Below the pieces are notes generated by a model, which was not told the origin of the DNA, made no database searches, and saw only the letters and a program-made list of their open reading frames with translations. The translations under genes and the position numbers were made by a program. A stretch of DNA of 64,000 nt, taken from a virus. The DNA lies in IMG/VR virus record IMGVR_UViG_3300045125_000034, positions 81,205 through 145,204 of that record; one strand, 5' to 3'. Positions 53,756 to 63,106 of this stretch are shown in pieces (the stretch's first letter is position 1; each line of letters starts with the position of its first letter).

Positions 53756-54491
53756 ATGAGTCTGCCTATTATTGCAACACCGAAGTACGAATTGACCCTT
53801 CCATCAACAGGAAAGAAGGTCAAGTATAGACCCTTCCTAGTCAGGAAGAGAAGATTTTGCTCTTGGCTAATGAGACCAAGGATCAGCAGCAGATCATTTT
53901 CTGCCATGAAGGACATCGTGTCCAACTGCACCTTTGGGGAAGTAAACCCCGATGAGGCTGCAACATTTGAACATTGAGTACATCTTCCTTCAACTCCGCC
54001 TCAAAGTCTGTTGGTGAGTCCGTAGATGTCAAAGATCGCATTGCACAGAGATTGCGAAGAGATGGTTCACCTGTGAACATCAATCTAAACGAGGTTGAGG
54101 TTGTAAAGGAGAAGGGATATTCAAACAAGGTAACGATCAGCAATACAATGGGCATAATCATGAAGTACCCCAACTTCAATACTCTTCAGAGCCTTGAGGC
54201 AAACAAGGAGAAGGGTCAGGAGCAGAGGAATTACTGAACTTCGTGGCGGTTTGCATAGACAGCATCTATGACGATAAGCAGATATACGAAGCCAAGGACT
54301 ACAAGAAGGAAGAACTATTAGAGTTCATTGAGAACCTTCCGCAGGGTGTGTTTGCCAAGATCATGAACTTCTTCAACAAGATGCCTGCTATATCAAAGGA
54401 AGTATCCTGCGATTGCGAGAAGTGCAAGACAAAGAGTAAGGTAACCTTGAGGGGGGCGCAAGATTTTTTCAATCAGCATGATGCACGATAA
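53756..54491 (+). CDS. 26: Baseplate hub assembly protein gp26-like
   Basis: The T4 protein helps assemble the hub. Start MSLPIIATPKYELTLPSTGK then KVKYRPFLV, a strong family opening (x-x-P-x-Y-E-L-x-x-P-S-T-G-K). Frameshifts near 53845, 53975 and 54230 must be bridged to read MKDIVSNCTFGEVNPDEAAT, RLKSVGESVDVKDRIAQRL, NINLNEVEVVKEKGYSNKVT, MGIIMKYPNFNTLQSLEANK, then FVAVCIDSIYDDKQIYEAKD and LEFIENLPQGVFAKIMNFF with NKMP. CDCEKCKT near the end looks like a zinc site. About 245 residues. The end overlaps gp51 by 14 bases; if the T6 run at 54465 has one T too few, the stop would instead be the TGA overlapping the gp51 ATG. Confidence 0.82.
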
Positions 54492-54670
54492 CCTCGGCAA
54501 CATGCTAGAAACACATTTTCAGATGATGCAGCACCATCACTATTCGTTAACGGATATAGAGAACATGCTGCCGTGGGAAAAAACAGGTTTATGCGGGCAT
54601 GATTTCGGAGTATGTGAAGAAACATAATGAAGAGGTGAAGGAACTAGAAGCAAAGATGCCAAAGAGGTAA
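54478..54670 (+). CDS. 51: Baseplate hub assembly protein gp51-like
   Basis: Small protein of about 64 residues: MMHDNLGNMLETHFQMMQHH then HYSLTDIENMLPWEK, and after a frameshift near 54585 VYAGMISEYVKKHNEEVKEL with EAKMPKR. The S-L-x-D-I-E-x-x-x-P-W-E-x-x-x-Y motif marks the gp51-like partner that follows gp26 in T4-like aquatic phages. The start overlaps gp26. In lambda-type phages the equivalent overlap just before the tape measure makes a frameshift fusion; see findings. The tape measure gene starts three bases later. Confidence 0.72.
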
Positions 54671-54673
54671 TAG

Positions 54674-57600
54674 ATGGCCGAGACATTCGGGGATTTTGGA
54701 ACACCACCACCGCCGGGAGGACCACCTTCAGGCAGTCCGTTGCCATCTGATACTGAAGCCGCAAAGAAAGCGGCAGAGGGCATGAAAGACCTTACCGAAA
54801 AGGTTAAGGACTTGAAGAGCAAAACAGAACTCGCCGTTGAGAGAATCATGGAACTCTCGTCGGAAGGTTTCCGTTTGAATCAAAGTCTTCGTAAGAACTA
54901 CGAGGATATGAAGAAGTTGGAGGAGAAGCGAAAACTAGGTCTCAAACTTACAGATGATGAAATCAAGAGAGAGAAAGAACTAGCCGCTCTTCAGAACAAG
55001 GAAAAGGAAGAACTAAAAAAGGTAGGAGAAGCCCTAGTAAAACTCCGCGATTCTTTGGAGTCATCCGAAGAAGTTCAGTACCATGCAAGTGAGAGTCTTA
55101 AGAGTTTATCCGATGCCTTTGATGATTTTGCTGATGGTATTCCCTAGATAGTTGACAGAACTTGAGAAAGAACTCAAGCCAATAACAGAAGAGTTAAAAG
55201 CAGACGCGACTGCTTTGACTGAATTTGGTGACTCTGTTAGAGGGATGGCTAAAGCATTACCTTCCTTTAAAGACTCCTTTGAAGGCGGGGTTTGCTTTAG
55301 GTATCGGTAAACTAATACCGCTATTAACTGACTCACTAGGAAAGGGAACAAAAGCATCTCCACTAAATCTTTCTGCTCTATTTGCAAAGAAAGAACCAAA
55401 GAAGAATGAGGTTGTTCTATCAATAGAAGAACTCATCAAAGAAACCCAAAAAGTTGCGTCGGAGGTGTGGGCTGTTGGAGATTTATTAGTACTAAATGTT
55501 AAAGTACTAGATGATAGCATGAATAAACTTGGCGACTCTATTGCAGAGTGGCTAAATGTTCTAACTGATACCATTTCTTCTACTCAAAAAGACCTCAAAG
55601 CGGTTCTTGTATCAACCCGACCTTCGGGAGGTATGACTGCTGTAGTAGAAGGTGGCGGGGATATTGCCGCAGAATTCTTGAATATGCTAGTGGATGAAGT
55701 CAAAGAGTTACACAAGATAGCAACTGCGGTGGTCACGAATATATCCGAAATGACAAAAGCGTTGGATCAAATGAAAGACGCTGTGATTGATGCTGTTATT
55801 GCTCAACAAGAAAGTTCTTGATGTGAGTGAGAAGGAAAGAGCCTCGCCCGCAGGCGCACTCGCCCCGCAGTGCGCCTGGAGAAGCCGGGAGAAAAAGCAG
55901 AAACAAACCACCAACAACCGAGGAATAGGTAATTCTTGAATGCTGCAAAACAAGGAGCACAGGCGATGCTCATGATTGCGGGTTCCCTGTTGGTGTTGGC
56001 TGTTGGTTTGAAATTGATGAAGGAAATTGATCCCGGCACGATGATAAAGACGGGAATAGCAATGAGTGCTTTGGGTGGTGGGCTGTTCCTTCTAGCAAAA
56101 ATCCCATCGGCAGATTTGAAGAAAGCAGCAGAATCAATGTTATTAGTTGCTGCTTCTGTTAGCGTTTTGGCTATTGGCATGATGTTGATGAAGAATGTTG
56201 GTGTTGAAGGATTCATCAAGACCGCAGTTGGTCTAGGTGCTATGGTGGGGGTACTTCACCTACTATCCAAAGTAGATTCATCAAAACTAATGAAGTCCGC
56301 TACATTCTTGCTATAGTTGGTGCGTCCTTGATACCACTAGCAATAGGAATGCGTTTGATGGCGGGGGTGAAATGCAGGGCAATGCTTAAAACTGGAATTG
56401 CCATTCTTGGTCTCATGGGTGTTCTGTATGGTATAAGCAAGATTGACACAAGTTCTCTAATCAAGGGTGCGTTAGCAATTGCGGTTCTTGGGGTTTCTCT
56501 TGTTCCACTAGCCTTGGGTCTTATGATGATGAACATGTGTTAGTTGGGAAGCCGTAGGAATGATGGCTGTAGCATTAGTAGGTCTTGCTATAGCAGCAGG
56601 AGTTCTCGGTCAAATGTCTGCACTTATTTTACCGGGTGCTTTGGCTATTGCAGTATTGGGTGCTTCTTGATTCCTTTACTCTTGCTCTAATAATGTTCAA
56701 TGCTGTTGGTTGGGAATCCTTGGCTGTCGCAGGAGCCGCAATAGTTGGATTTGCTCTCATATTCGCAGGCATAGGATTCATGTCGTTGTTTATTGCAGCG
56801 GGAGCCGCTGCTATGGCAATACTAGGTGTTGGTTTGATGTCTCTAGGTGCGGGATTGTCAATAATCAACAGCGTAGGAATGGACAATATACCCACCTTGT
56901 CTATGGGAATTATGCAGTTGGCTGCTACTATGTCCATCGTTGGAGTGATGTCTCCGCTTCTTATTCTTGCTTCTGCTGCAATGGTCATTATGTCTGCTGC
57001 TCTTGTAGCACTTTCATTTGGTCTAGCAATTGTAACACCCGGAATTCTCATGTTTGCGAAGGTATGCTGAAAACGTTCAAGCAGCGGGACTATGGACATA
57101 CTTTCCAAATTGCTGACATCGGAATGAACGGAATGCAAATAGCCGCAGAGTCTTGTTGCACTACTGTTGGCATAGGTGCTGTTGGTGCTGCCCTAGTAGC
57201 CTTTAGTGCTATGGGCGCAGCAAGTCAAGTTACAGGTGCTATAGGAGATGCGGTATCAGGAGTGATTGGTTGGTTCACTGGCATAAGAAGGCTCCATCTC
57301 CTCTTGAGATGCTTTCTATGTTTGTTGGATTCGCAGAGATGGCTCCCAAGATAAACGAGGGTGCTATGGCTATCAATGCTCTAGCAGATGCTCTTCAGCG
57401 TTTCTCAAACACCAAGTTTGGAGAGATGTTGGGATTAGATAAGATTGGCTCTCTCGTAGATAAGATTGGGGGAACCGAGACCGAGCGTGTTTGACAAGTT
57501 GAAGTCTATAGCCAATCCTTGATGGCGTTTGGTGCTGCTCAACCGCCACCACTAACCCCACCAAAAGCAAGAGGTAGTATAGTAGAATACGCGAGCGAGG

Positions 57601-57976
57601 AGTATGAACTCCCCGCAGCAAAAGAAGGAACTCCGCTAGCAAAGAAACTCTCGTTTACAAATGGGGTATTGACCACAAAGGGCGTAAGCACAGAGACTCC
57701 AATTGCTGAAGCAAATCTAGAAAAGCGGGGAGATGGAAAGTCTGATGGGATTATGGAAGATCTGCATGGGGATTTGCTCAGACAAATCTTGGGAGAACTA
57801 CAAGCAAGAGGTGCAATACAGCCTGTGGTTGTTTGGTGTCAATACAAACGCTTCCACAAACGGCAGCACCCCCATCCGGGTGGGGTGGAGGTGCTACCAT
57901 GATTCCGCTTTATTCAGGCAGTCACACCGATGCTACCAAGATGGCATATCAGGTGTCTTACCGTCCCGCAGGATGA
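54674..57976 (+). CDS. Tail tape measure protein
   Basis: Sets tail length and passes through the tube on ejection. Start MAETFGDFGTPPPPGGPPSG, then a Pro-rich stretch and long helices (MKDLTEKVKDLKSKTELAVE, RKNYEDMKKLEEKRKLG). From about 55940 to 57270 it has tandem hydrophobic repeats of about 37 residues, for example MLMIAGSLLVLAVGLKLMKE, LLVAASVSVLAIGMMLMKNV and AVLGVSLVPLALGLMMMNM; such repeats are typical of tape measures. The end is VSYRPAG at 57974-57976. About 1,100 residues. Frameshifts occur about every 200-300 bases and a GC-rich hairpin patch lies at 55840-55890. It converges with gp32, whose stop is one base away. Confidence 0.85.
55851..55878. repeat. Perfect GC-rich hairpin inside the tape measure gene
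   Basis: CAGGCGCAC (55851-55859) and GTGCGCCTG (55870-55878) are perfect inverted repeats with a 10-base loop, inside a GC-rich island (55842-55888) at which the reading frame and protein character both change. Confidence 0.6.
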
Positions 57977-57977
57977 A

Positions 57978-58935
57978 TCAGTCCTCTTCGGCCAACTTGC
58001 GGAAGTAGTCAAGGGTGTCGCCACCCTCGCTATCATCATCGTCGTTGGTCGGAACTGGGCTTCTTCGCAGCAGCGACCTTTGCCTCGTTCTTGCGGAACT
58101 CTCACTCAGAGACTCACGGATGGGTTCCTCGTCCTCGGCTCTTCTTGAGAGGGCTTTGCCTGCCCGTGTTGATGACGGTGTTCAAAACCGATCCTTCAAC
58201 TCCTCGTAAGCCTTGAACTTGTCCTTGCTGACGAGTTCCTGACAGCGGGCGCGCCTGCGACCTCCAAACCTTCTCAAGCGAGGTCATCCTTGCCGTCAAG
58301 AAGTGCAGACTGCGTATCAAACTCGCTCTTGTCGTAGTTGGGCGTAGCCACCCGCGGCCTGAATCTTCATCTTGAAGTTACGACCAGTCTCAGCAAAAAT
58401 CAAACGGGTTGGTTGGCTGCTCGCCGTGGAAATCTCTCTGGCTGCATGCAATCGCTGATCTTGTCAAAGATCTTCTTGCCGTAGCGGAACAGGAACACTC
58501 GGCTCGTTCTCGCGGCTAGCGACTCGCTGGATAACCATGATGTTGCTGATGTACGACAACTTACGCTCGCGGGCGCGGGCGATCTCCTTTATCGGACTCA
58601 ATACCCGCTGTTCCACAGTTCGTTGTTTGCCTCGCACACGCGGCACTTGCAGACCAAGAGTGGTCGGGCAGGTTCCTCACCGCACCAACCACCCTTGCCT
58701 TTGGAATCCGTGGCTGAACAGGCGAACCCAAGGAACATCCTCACCTCTCGCATGAGGGCAGGAAGTCGAACGATAGCAAACCCGTTGCCATCCTTCCCGC
58801 GCTTCGGGGAGTCCAAAAGCGATCATCCTTGTAGGACTTGCTCTCGGAGGTCTTCTCTAGTCTCCTTCTGTAGATTGCCTCACAGGAGCTCTCTGCATGC
58901 TCATCTTCTTCATATCTGCGAATCCGTTCTTCCAT
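57978..58935 (-). CDS. 32: Single-stranded DNA-binding protein gp32
   Basis: Coats ssDNA in replication and recombination. After frameshift correction the protein has MEERIRRYEEDEHAESS at the start, DDRFWTPKRGKDGNGFAIVR with LPALM, then the zinc region around CKCRVCEANNELWNSG and KEIARARERKLSYISNIMV; T4 gp32 has LWNSGLESDKEIARKQKRKL and YYSNVYVV at the same place. The C-terminus is acidic (PTNDDDDSEGGDTLDYF then RKLAEED), the gp32 acidic tail. About 319 residues (T4: 301). At least six frameshifts are present. The gene has its own sigma70-like promoter and an AAAGGAAA ribosome site. Confidence 0.88.
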
Positions 58936-58973
58936 GTGTATTTCCTTTCGTTGTATGACGGAGTGTAAACGGT

Positions 58974-59002
58974 ATTATACCTCATCACCAAGCACGGTGC
59001 AA
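58974..59002 (-). promoter_or_regulatory. Sigma70-type promoter for gp32
   Basis: Read on the minus strand: TTGCAC (59002-58997), a 17-base spacer, then a perfect TATAAT (58979-58974), 38 bases before the gp32 ATG. This is the strongest -10 box in the window and fits early or middle expression. Confidence 0.72.
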
Positions 59003-59043
59003 GTGTTTACTCACAACTTCTGCGATGATTTTCTTCATCTCCG

Positions 59044-59629
59044 CTAGCTTCTACTCTCAAGTTTAAGAATGGAGGTAAACCTCAAGAGTGGCACTCCAAC
59101 TTCTTTCCCACACAGGGTCGTTGTCGGTGTCCCATCTCATCGGTGAAGTTCAAAATGTCGTTGAGTACCAAGAAAGTCCGGGGGCTATGCTCTTTTTGTG
59201 GTCACAGCCTCAAATACAGGGGCGGCGTACCCATTCTCCTTGGGCATGAACAGGGCAGTAGAAACGGTCAGGCTTCTCTCCTGCCTTCTCCCACAACTCT
59301 CTTGATGTCTGTTTTTAGTGGTGTTGGTTAACGCCTGAATCCTACCCAATCCCCTGCGGTGTAGATCGTCGGCTTCCCTCGGAGAACATGTCACCTATCC
59401 AAGGATCGGTCTTGCCAACAAACTGCGATAGGGAAAAACTCAACGAGGTCCTCCTTCTGAAGAATCGCTTTGCCATCTTCTCAAAGTAGTAGCGGTCTTT
59501 CCTGCTCTCAAACGCCTGTGGGGTCGTGCGAGTCCTACCGTGGACATTGTAGTTAAAGCCCTGTCCCTTGAAGTGGGCTTTCAAACGCAAGGTAGGTCTG
59601 ATAGACCTCGTAGGGGTTCATCATCATAA
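59044..59629 (-). CDS. 59: Helicase loader gp59
   Basis: Loads the gp41 helicase at forks and recombination intermediates. The start is MMMNPYEVYQTYLA at 59629 or MNPYEVYQ at 59623, overlapping the gp33 end. Core: KAHFKGQGFNYNVHGRTRTT, ESRKDRYYFEKMAKRF, then SLSQFVGKTDPWIGDMF. T4 gp59 has KRRDKYFFQKLSEK and LVANQDAWIGD at these places. The second half is broken by frameshifts near 59340, 59280 and 59170 and contains FLVLNDILNFTDEM; the end LLRFTSILKLESRS is at 59044. About 195 residues (T4: 217). It lies upstream of gp32 on the same strand. Confidence 0.78.
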
Positions 59630-59860
59630 AAGGCAGTTTGGAACTCTTCTTGACCATGTTCAGTTTTTTTGACTCTTCAGCCTTTCAGTCTTTCCTTCGA
59701 TTGGCTTGGTCAACAGTTTCGCGGCGGCTTCAGGTTCAATCCCATGCTTTCTCGCACAGGTCAACGATCACTTCAACATATGTGGTGTCTCTTACGGCTC
59801 TTGTACAACTCTTCAACCTCTCGGCAGAAGTCGTTCTTGTAGGTTTATGATGGAACCCAT
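59625..59860 (-). CDS. 33: Late transcription coactivator gp33
   Basis: In T4, gp33 bridges RNA polymerase and the gp45 sliding clamp for late transcription. About 78 residues after three frameshifts: an N-terminal MGSIINLQERL, a middle with REVEELYKS, and the diagnostic part TTYVEVIVDLCEKHGIEPEA with AAKLLTKPI. Relatives share the I-V-x-x-C-E-(K/R)-x-x-(I/V)-E-x-E-x-(A/V)-x-x-L pattern. The end, near SSKLP, overlaps the gp59 ATG triplets. Its position next to gp59 and gp32 matches T4-like gene order (32-59-33). Its presence fits the TATAAATA/GATAAATA late promoters seen here. Confidence 0.68.
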
Positions 59861-59861
59861 C

Positions 59862-60067
59862 TCACTCCTCTCTTGGTATTTTGGCTAGGTTGCCGTCCTC
59901 TGAGTAACTGCATTACGGAACTCCTCGTCAGAGAAAGCAAGGTGATTTCCTCTCTCTTGCAGCATGATGTGAATGACATGCTCAAAGCCATCACCCAACT
60001 TGGCAAGAACAGACTCATCGGGCTTGTCTATCCCATCTTCAATCGACAGGCTTGGTCGGCTCTTCAT
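59862..60067 (-). CDS. Small conserved protein between exonuclease and gp33
   Basis: About 68 residues: MKSRPSLSIEDGIDKPDESV, LAKLGDGFEHVIHIMLQERG, AFSDEEFRNAV, then after a frameshift EDGNLAKIPREE. The ATG overlaps the stop of the exonuclease (TAATG), and its TGA is one base from the gp33 ATG. It has no membrane segment and is fairly acidic. It is clearly part of the replication operon by coupling. I do not recognise it; it does not match T4 DsbA. Confidence 0.55.
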
Positions 60068-60767
60068 TAGCCGATAGCAGTCTTTTCAACCATTTCATTG
60101 ATAGTCCTCTGTAGCTCTTTGAAGTTGCTGTTAGCCCAATAGTTCTTGATCGCAAGGACCAAGGCTTCCTCTTATAGTCCTCGGGCTTCTTCTTGAACAC
60201 TTGGGTTGTGCCATCTTCTGATGTTATCAAGATGACTACTCTGCGGGAATTCTGTTCGTTGTAGTTCTCTTAGCCACATGTAGGAGCACGCGGCGGTCTG
60301 CTCAAAGTAGCTTTGGTGGATCCACTCCTCTCTACGGAATGTTCTAGCAGTCTTGAAGTCTATCACAGACAGAACGCCGTCATAGACTCCGATGCAGTCA
60401 AACCTACCTGCCATGCGTAGGCTATCGGAGCATAGTTGCATCTCCTGTGCCTTCCACATACTGATGTTGTTCAGGTTGGGAACGAGTTGGTCAAAGAGAG
60501 CCTGCGTCTTCTCGTCATCCGCCTTGTATTCACTTCACCGCTGAGGTGTTCTTCCACCATCTTGTGTATTCGGTGGTTCCTCTCACGCATACGTTGCTTC
60601 GCTAGTCTTTCGGTTCTCGGGGTTCTTACGCCACTCCTTCCAAAAGTCCTTTCTTGGCAAAGCCCGTGACCGTGAGTCGCAGACGGATACCAATCTCTCT
60701 GTTCTGGGGTGATTGGTAGAACCGACCCATACCATCTATCTCAATTGACTCTGATCTTCAGTTCCAT
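60067..60767 (-). CDS. PD-(D/E)XK exonuclease
   Basis: Likely DNA exonuclease of the PD-(D/E)XK group (RecB/MGME1-like), acting in recombination or host DNA use. Start MELKIRVN behind AAAGGAATATC. After frameshifts it reads RFYQSP, WYPSAT, VTGFAKK then RGTTIHKMVEEHLSGE, followed by MWKAQEMQLCSDSLRMAGRF. The catalytic core is GRFDCIGVYDGVLSVIDFKT (D, then D-F-K) and then a Q-x-x-x-Y helix (HQSYFEQTAACSYMWL). The C-terminus has VILITSEDGTTQVFKKKPED and the end NEMVEKTAIG. About 233 residues. The TAA overlaps the next ATG. It has a typical phage-exonuclease size. Confidence 0.72.
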
Positions 60768-60809
60768 GATATTCCTTTAAAATGGGTAAACCAATCATCA
60801 ACCCTTAGA

Positions 60810-61552
60810 TTAAATAGCGTAGCGATTAATCAGATAAGCCATACCGTATGTGGTTTGGTCATCGTCAATACATTCTTGATTTTAGTGACTGATCCACGAC
60901 TTGTTCGACTAAAGGTTTGAAACTAAGCATTGCATTTTTTTGCATGCCCCAGAAGCAACTCTCCTGAATGCAAAACATCATCGGCAAAATAGGCTGATCT
61001 ATCAAAAAGCATACTTGTGTGGGACTTTAAGCCCAACAACAAAAAACTCTATTTCCTGATGCTGCTTTGACTATATGTTCATCTCGTAAATGAATACGAG
61101 ACATGCGGTCTACCGTGTCCGTAATCCAAAATCAATCCATCCGTGGTAAGGTGTGTCAAATTCTTGGCATGGACCTTTCTTACGAAAGAGACCTTGTTGA
61201 AGTTGATGATGTTGTACTCTGGGTATTTGTGTTCGGGTATATCGTGGAAGATAATTGATTCTTCTGTAAAGTTCCGCAGTCATAACCCTTTTGGTTCTGT
61301 CGTAGAACTTTGATAGAACTCTAGTTCGTTGGGTGCGACAAGAGATGATCTTTTGTGTTGGGTCGGTCTTTGACCACCTCATGTATCTTCTCTCGGTCAA
61401 TCTTCGTCGCAATAAATCACCATATTGCCCCCAACCTGCGACACCTTAGAGAAGCACTTTAGGTAATGCTCGCCGGATTCTACCGTAGTCAGTTGCCAGC
61501 TTGTTCTGCCTATGTCATAGTAGGCAGTAGAAAAGGTTATCAACTCGCTCAT
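60810..61552 (-). CDS. HtrL/YibB-like protein (putative glycosyltransferase)
   Basis: About 247 residues. Start MSELITFSTAYYDIGRTSW, overlapping the stop of the FmdB-like gene. Corrected segments are GEHYLKCFSKVSQVGGNMVI with YCDED, then FHDIPEHKYPEYNIINFNKV with SFVRK, then FDTPYHGWIDFGYG, and near the end DDQTTYGMAYLINRYAI. The T-A-x-x-D-I-G-R, Y-N-x-I-N-F-x-K-V-x-F-V and W-I-D-F-G motifs together are the HtrL/YibB family pattern (PF09612 as I recall). Bacterial members sit in LPS gene clusters, and the fold suggests a glycosyltransferase. In a phage it might modify host envelope sugars or phage DNA or protein, which is inference. Frameshifts lie near 61420, 61310, 61170 and 60950. Confidence 0.58.
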
Positions 61553-61817
61553 CAGTAGTTCTTCTTGTGTAGATCAGCTTCGTGGGTTGTTCTTCTTGGA
61601 TCTTGGAGATAACTCTCCTGAAACCCACTATCGGGTCTACGGATACCAAGACGAGAACAGAATCTATGCGACGGCACAGAAGAGGCATCCAACTCGGCTA
61701 CCTTCTCGCCGCACTTTTGGGCATGGCTTTTTTGTTGGCTTGTTACGATTCGCTACCGTGTAGAAATCGTCCCATTGATAGGCTACAAGCGTTGCACTTG
61801 TATTCGTATAAAGGCAT
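61552..61817 (-). CDS. FmdB-type zinc-ribbon protein
   Basis: About 88 residues. Start MPLYEYKCNAC, then after a frameshift QWDDFYTVANRNKPTKKPCP with KCGEKV. Two C-x-x-C pairs (CNAC and CPKC) form the zinc ribbon of the FmdB family, members of which occur in several aquatic phages as putative regulators. The second half, VGFREVISKIQEEQPTK, resembles the helix common to phage versions. The stop overlaps the next ATG (TGATGAGCG). A transcription-factor role is inferred from the family. Confidence 0.68.
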
Positions 61818-61843
61818 GATGATCTATTATGTATCTATGATGA

Positions 61844-62415
61844 CTAGGGTGGTGGGAGTAAACCAACGAGTGGACGAACTCGGCTCTTCCACTTGGCAAA
61901 ACCCCTTCTCTTTCAATGTTGTAGTAACTGCGATAGGGCTGATACCGTGTCGCCTGAAATTCTTGCAATTGGTCGGGCATAGCTCAGGTGGCTGCCGGTA
62001 TTTCGGTCAAGCCTTTGGACTTTGATGTTTTGGGGCAGGGTGGCCAGCAGAGTCTTTAGGTCAGACTCTACCTTGTGTACCTTACCGTACCTGTAAAAGC
62101 GTACTCGTCCATGAGGTGAAACTTGTCAGAGGGCATAAAGCCACTCGTAGTTTTGCTTGGACTCTCTTGCCCAAATAGCAGATGGGTGGTTTACATGAGT
62201 GGCAAAGTACAGCCGCTCGTTTAGCACAGTGGTCAGGAACAATCCATCGCGTAACCTTCCTATTGGTCTTGGACACAGACAAGACTTCTTCTGCCATCCA
62301 TCACCCGATGGGCAGTAGATAGCAGTTGAGCGTACTCAAGAATTCATCTTATCACAGTTTGGTCACAATGGTACGCCGCTGTTTTGGGGCAGGTGGCCCA
62401 CCCGAAGATGTTCAT
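61844..62415 (-). CDS. Conserved phage protein (HVVKM/NHPSAIWAR family)
   Basis: About 190 residues. Start MNIF, then after frameshifts KTAAYHCDQTVI, ILEYAQLLSTAHRVMDG, ATHVNHPSAIWARESKQNYE with WLYAL, FHLMDEYAFRYGKVHKVESD, LKTLLATLPQNIKV, ending YRSYYNIE then AKWKSRVRPLV. The combination of (D)-x-x-V-x-K-M-x-x-E-x-A-Q-x-L-S-T-A-H-R with N-H-P-S-A-x-W-A-R and E-Y-x-x-R-Y-G-K-x-H-K is a well-known conserved protein of many T4-like phages and some bacteria. No firm function is known to me. Confidence 0.65.
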
Positions 62416-62485
62416 GGAGAGGATGAGGGCCACATGCATCCTGCCAAGGCAAGGTTCCTGTGTCGGTTTTCACACCCGTGAGATT

Positions 62486-62980
62486 TTAATTAGTCCTCTC
62501 GGACTCGTCATCGTCAAAGACGAAACCATCATCATCGTCAAACCCTTCGGTGGGTTCATCGCTGTTGTGGCTAGACCAGCTTGTGTTCCTGCAATCGTTG
62601 GTCTCGTCATTCGTTCGGTGGTGACGGGGGATCGGGAAGAGTCACTTCAATATCATCATCATCGCTGAACTGATGCTCATCATCATCGTAGCCATCCTCG
62701 TCGGGGTCAGCATCTCGTCCTCTGCGAGAAGTCTTCAACATCTTCATTCATCGGATCAGCGTCCACGGTTGCTCTCCTTCTTGGCCACCGTAAGAGACCA
62801 TCGCATTTGATCCACCGCTGCTCGTAGGGTGCGTGTTCTCAATGGTGTCGGGTTCGTGGAACGAGATAAGATACTGAGGACCGTACCGGAGCATCACGCT
62901 CGGTGCGGATAACCATACCTGCTCGCTCTTCGAGTTACACCAAACCTTCGTACCCGGGCGAGATATTCATCCTGTGCCAT
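62486..62980 (-). CDS. Acidic protein of unknown function
   Basis: About 165 residues after several frameshifts. Start MAQDEYLARVRRFGVTRRAG behind AGCAAAGGATACC; the first third is basic. Then YGPQYLISFHEPDTIENTHP with TSSGGSNAMVSYGGQEGEQ. The last 70 residues are strongly acidic: EDGYDDDEHQFSDDDDIEV with TLPDPPSPP, then EGFDDDDGFVFDDDESERTN at the end. It is expressed from a strong sigma70 promoter at 63038-63065, so it is likely an early product. Acidic tails of this kind can mimic DNA or bind basic proteins, but nothing here shows which. Confidence 0.5.
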
Positions 62981-63037
62981 AGGTATCCTTTGCTAAAGCG
63001 GGTTTTCGCAACAAGCGACCCCAAATGCCCAATAATG

Positions 63038-63065
63038 ATAGTAACACAGACAAACCAAAAGTCAA
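63038..63065 (-). promoter_or_regulatory. Sigma70-type promoter, minus strand
   Basis: On the minus strand: TTGACT (63065-63060), a 16-base spacer, then TACTAT (63043-63038), about 58 bases before the acidic-protein ATG. It likely drives the minus-strand cluster toward the exonuclease and gp33/gp59. Confidence 0.6.
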
Positions 63066-63069
63066 GGGC

Positions 63070-63099
63070 TTGACATCACTTTTTTTTTGAGGTTATACT
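63070..63099 (+). promoter_or_regulatory. Sigma70-type promoter, plus strand
   Basis: TTGACA (63070-63075), an 18-base spacer with a T9 run, and TATACT (63094-63099), eight bases before the ATG at 63107. It is divergent from the minus-strand promoter, with -35 boxes only four bases apart. Confidence 0.65.
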
Positions 63100-63106
63100 A
63101 GATCAC

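Noticed and set aside
59003-59056. Tiny minus-strand frame starting MKKIIAEVVSKHLH
   Set aside because: It runs into the gp32 -35/-10 region, is only 17 residues, and has no recognisable family.
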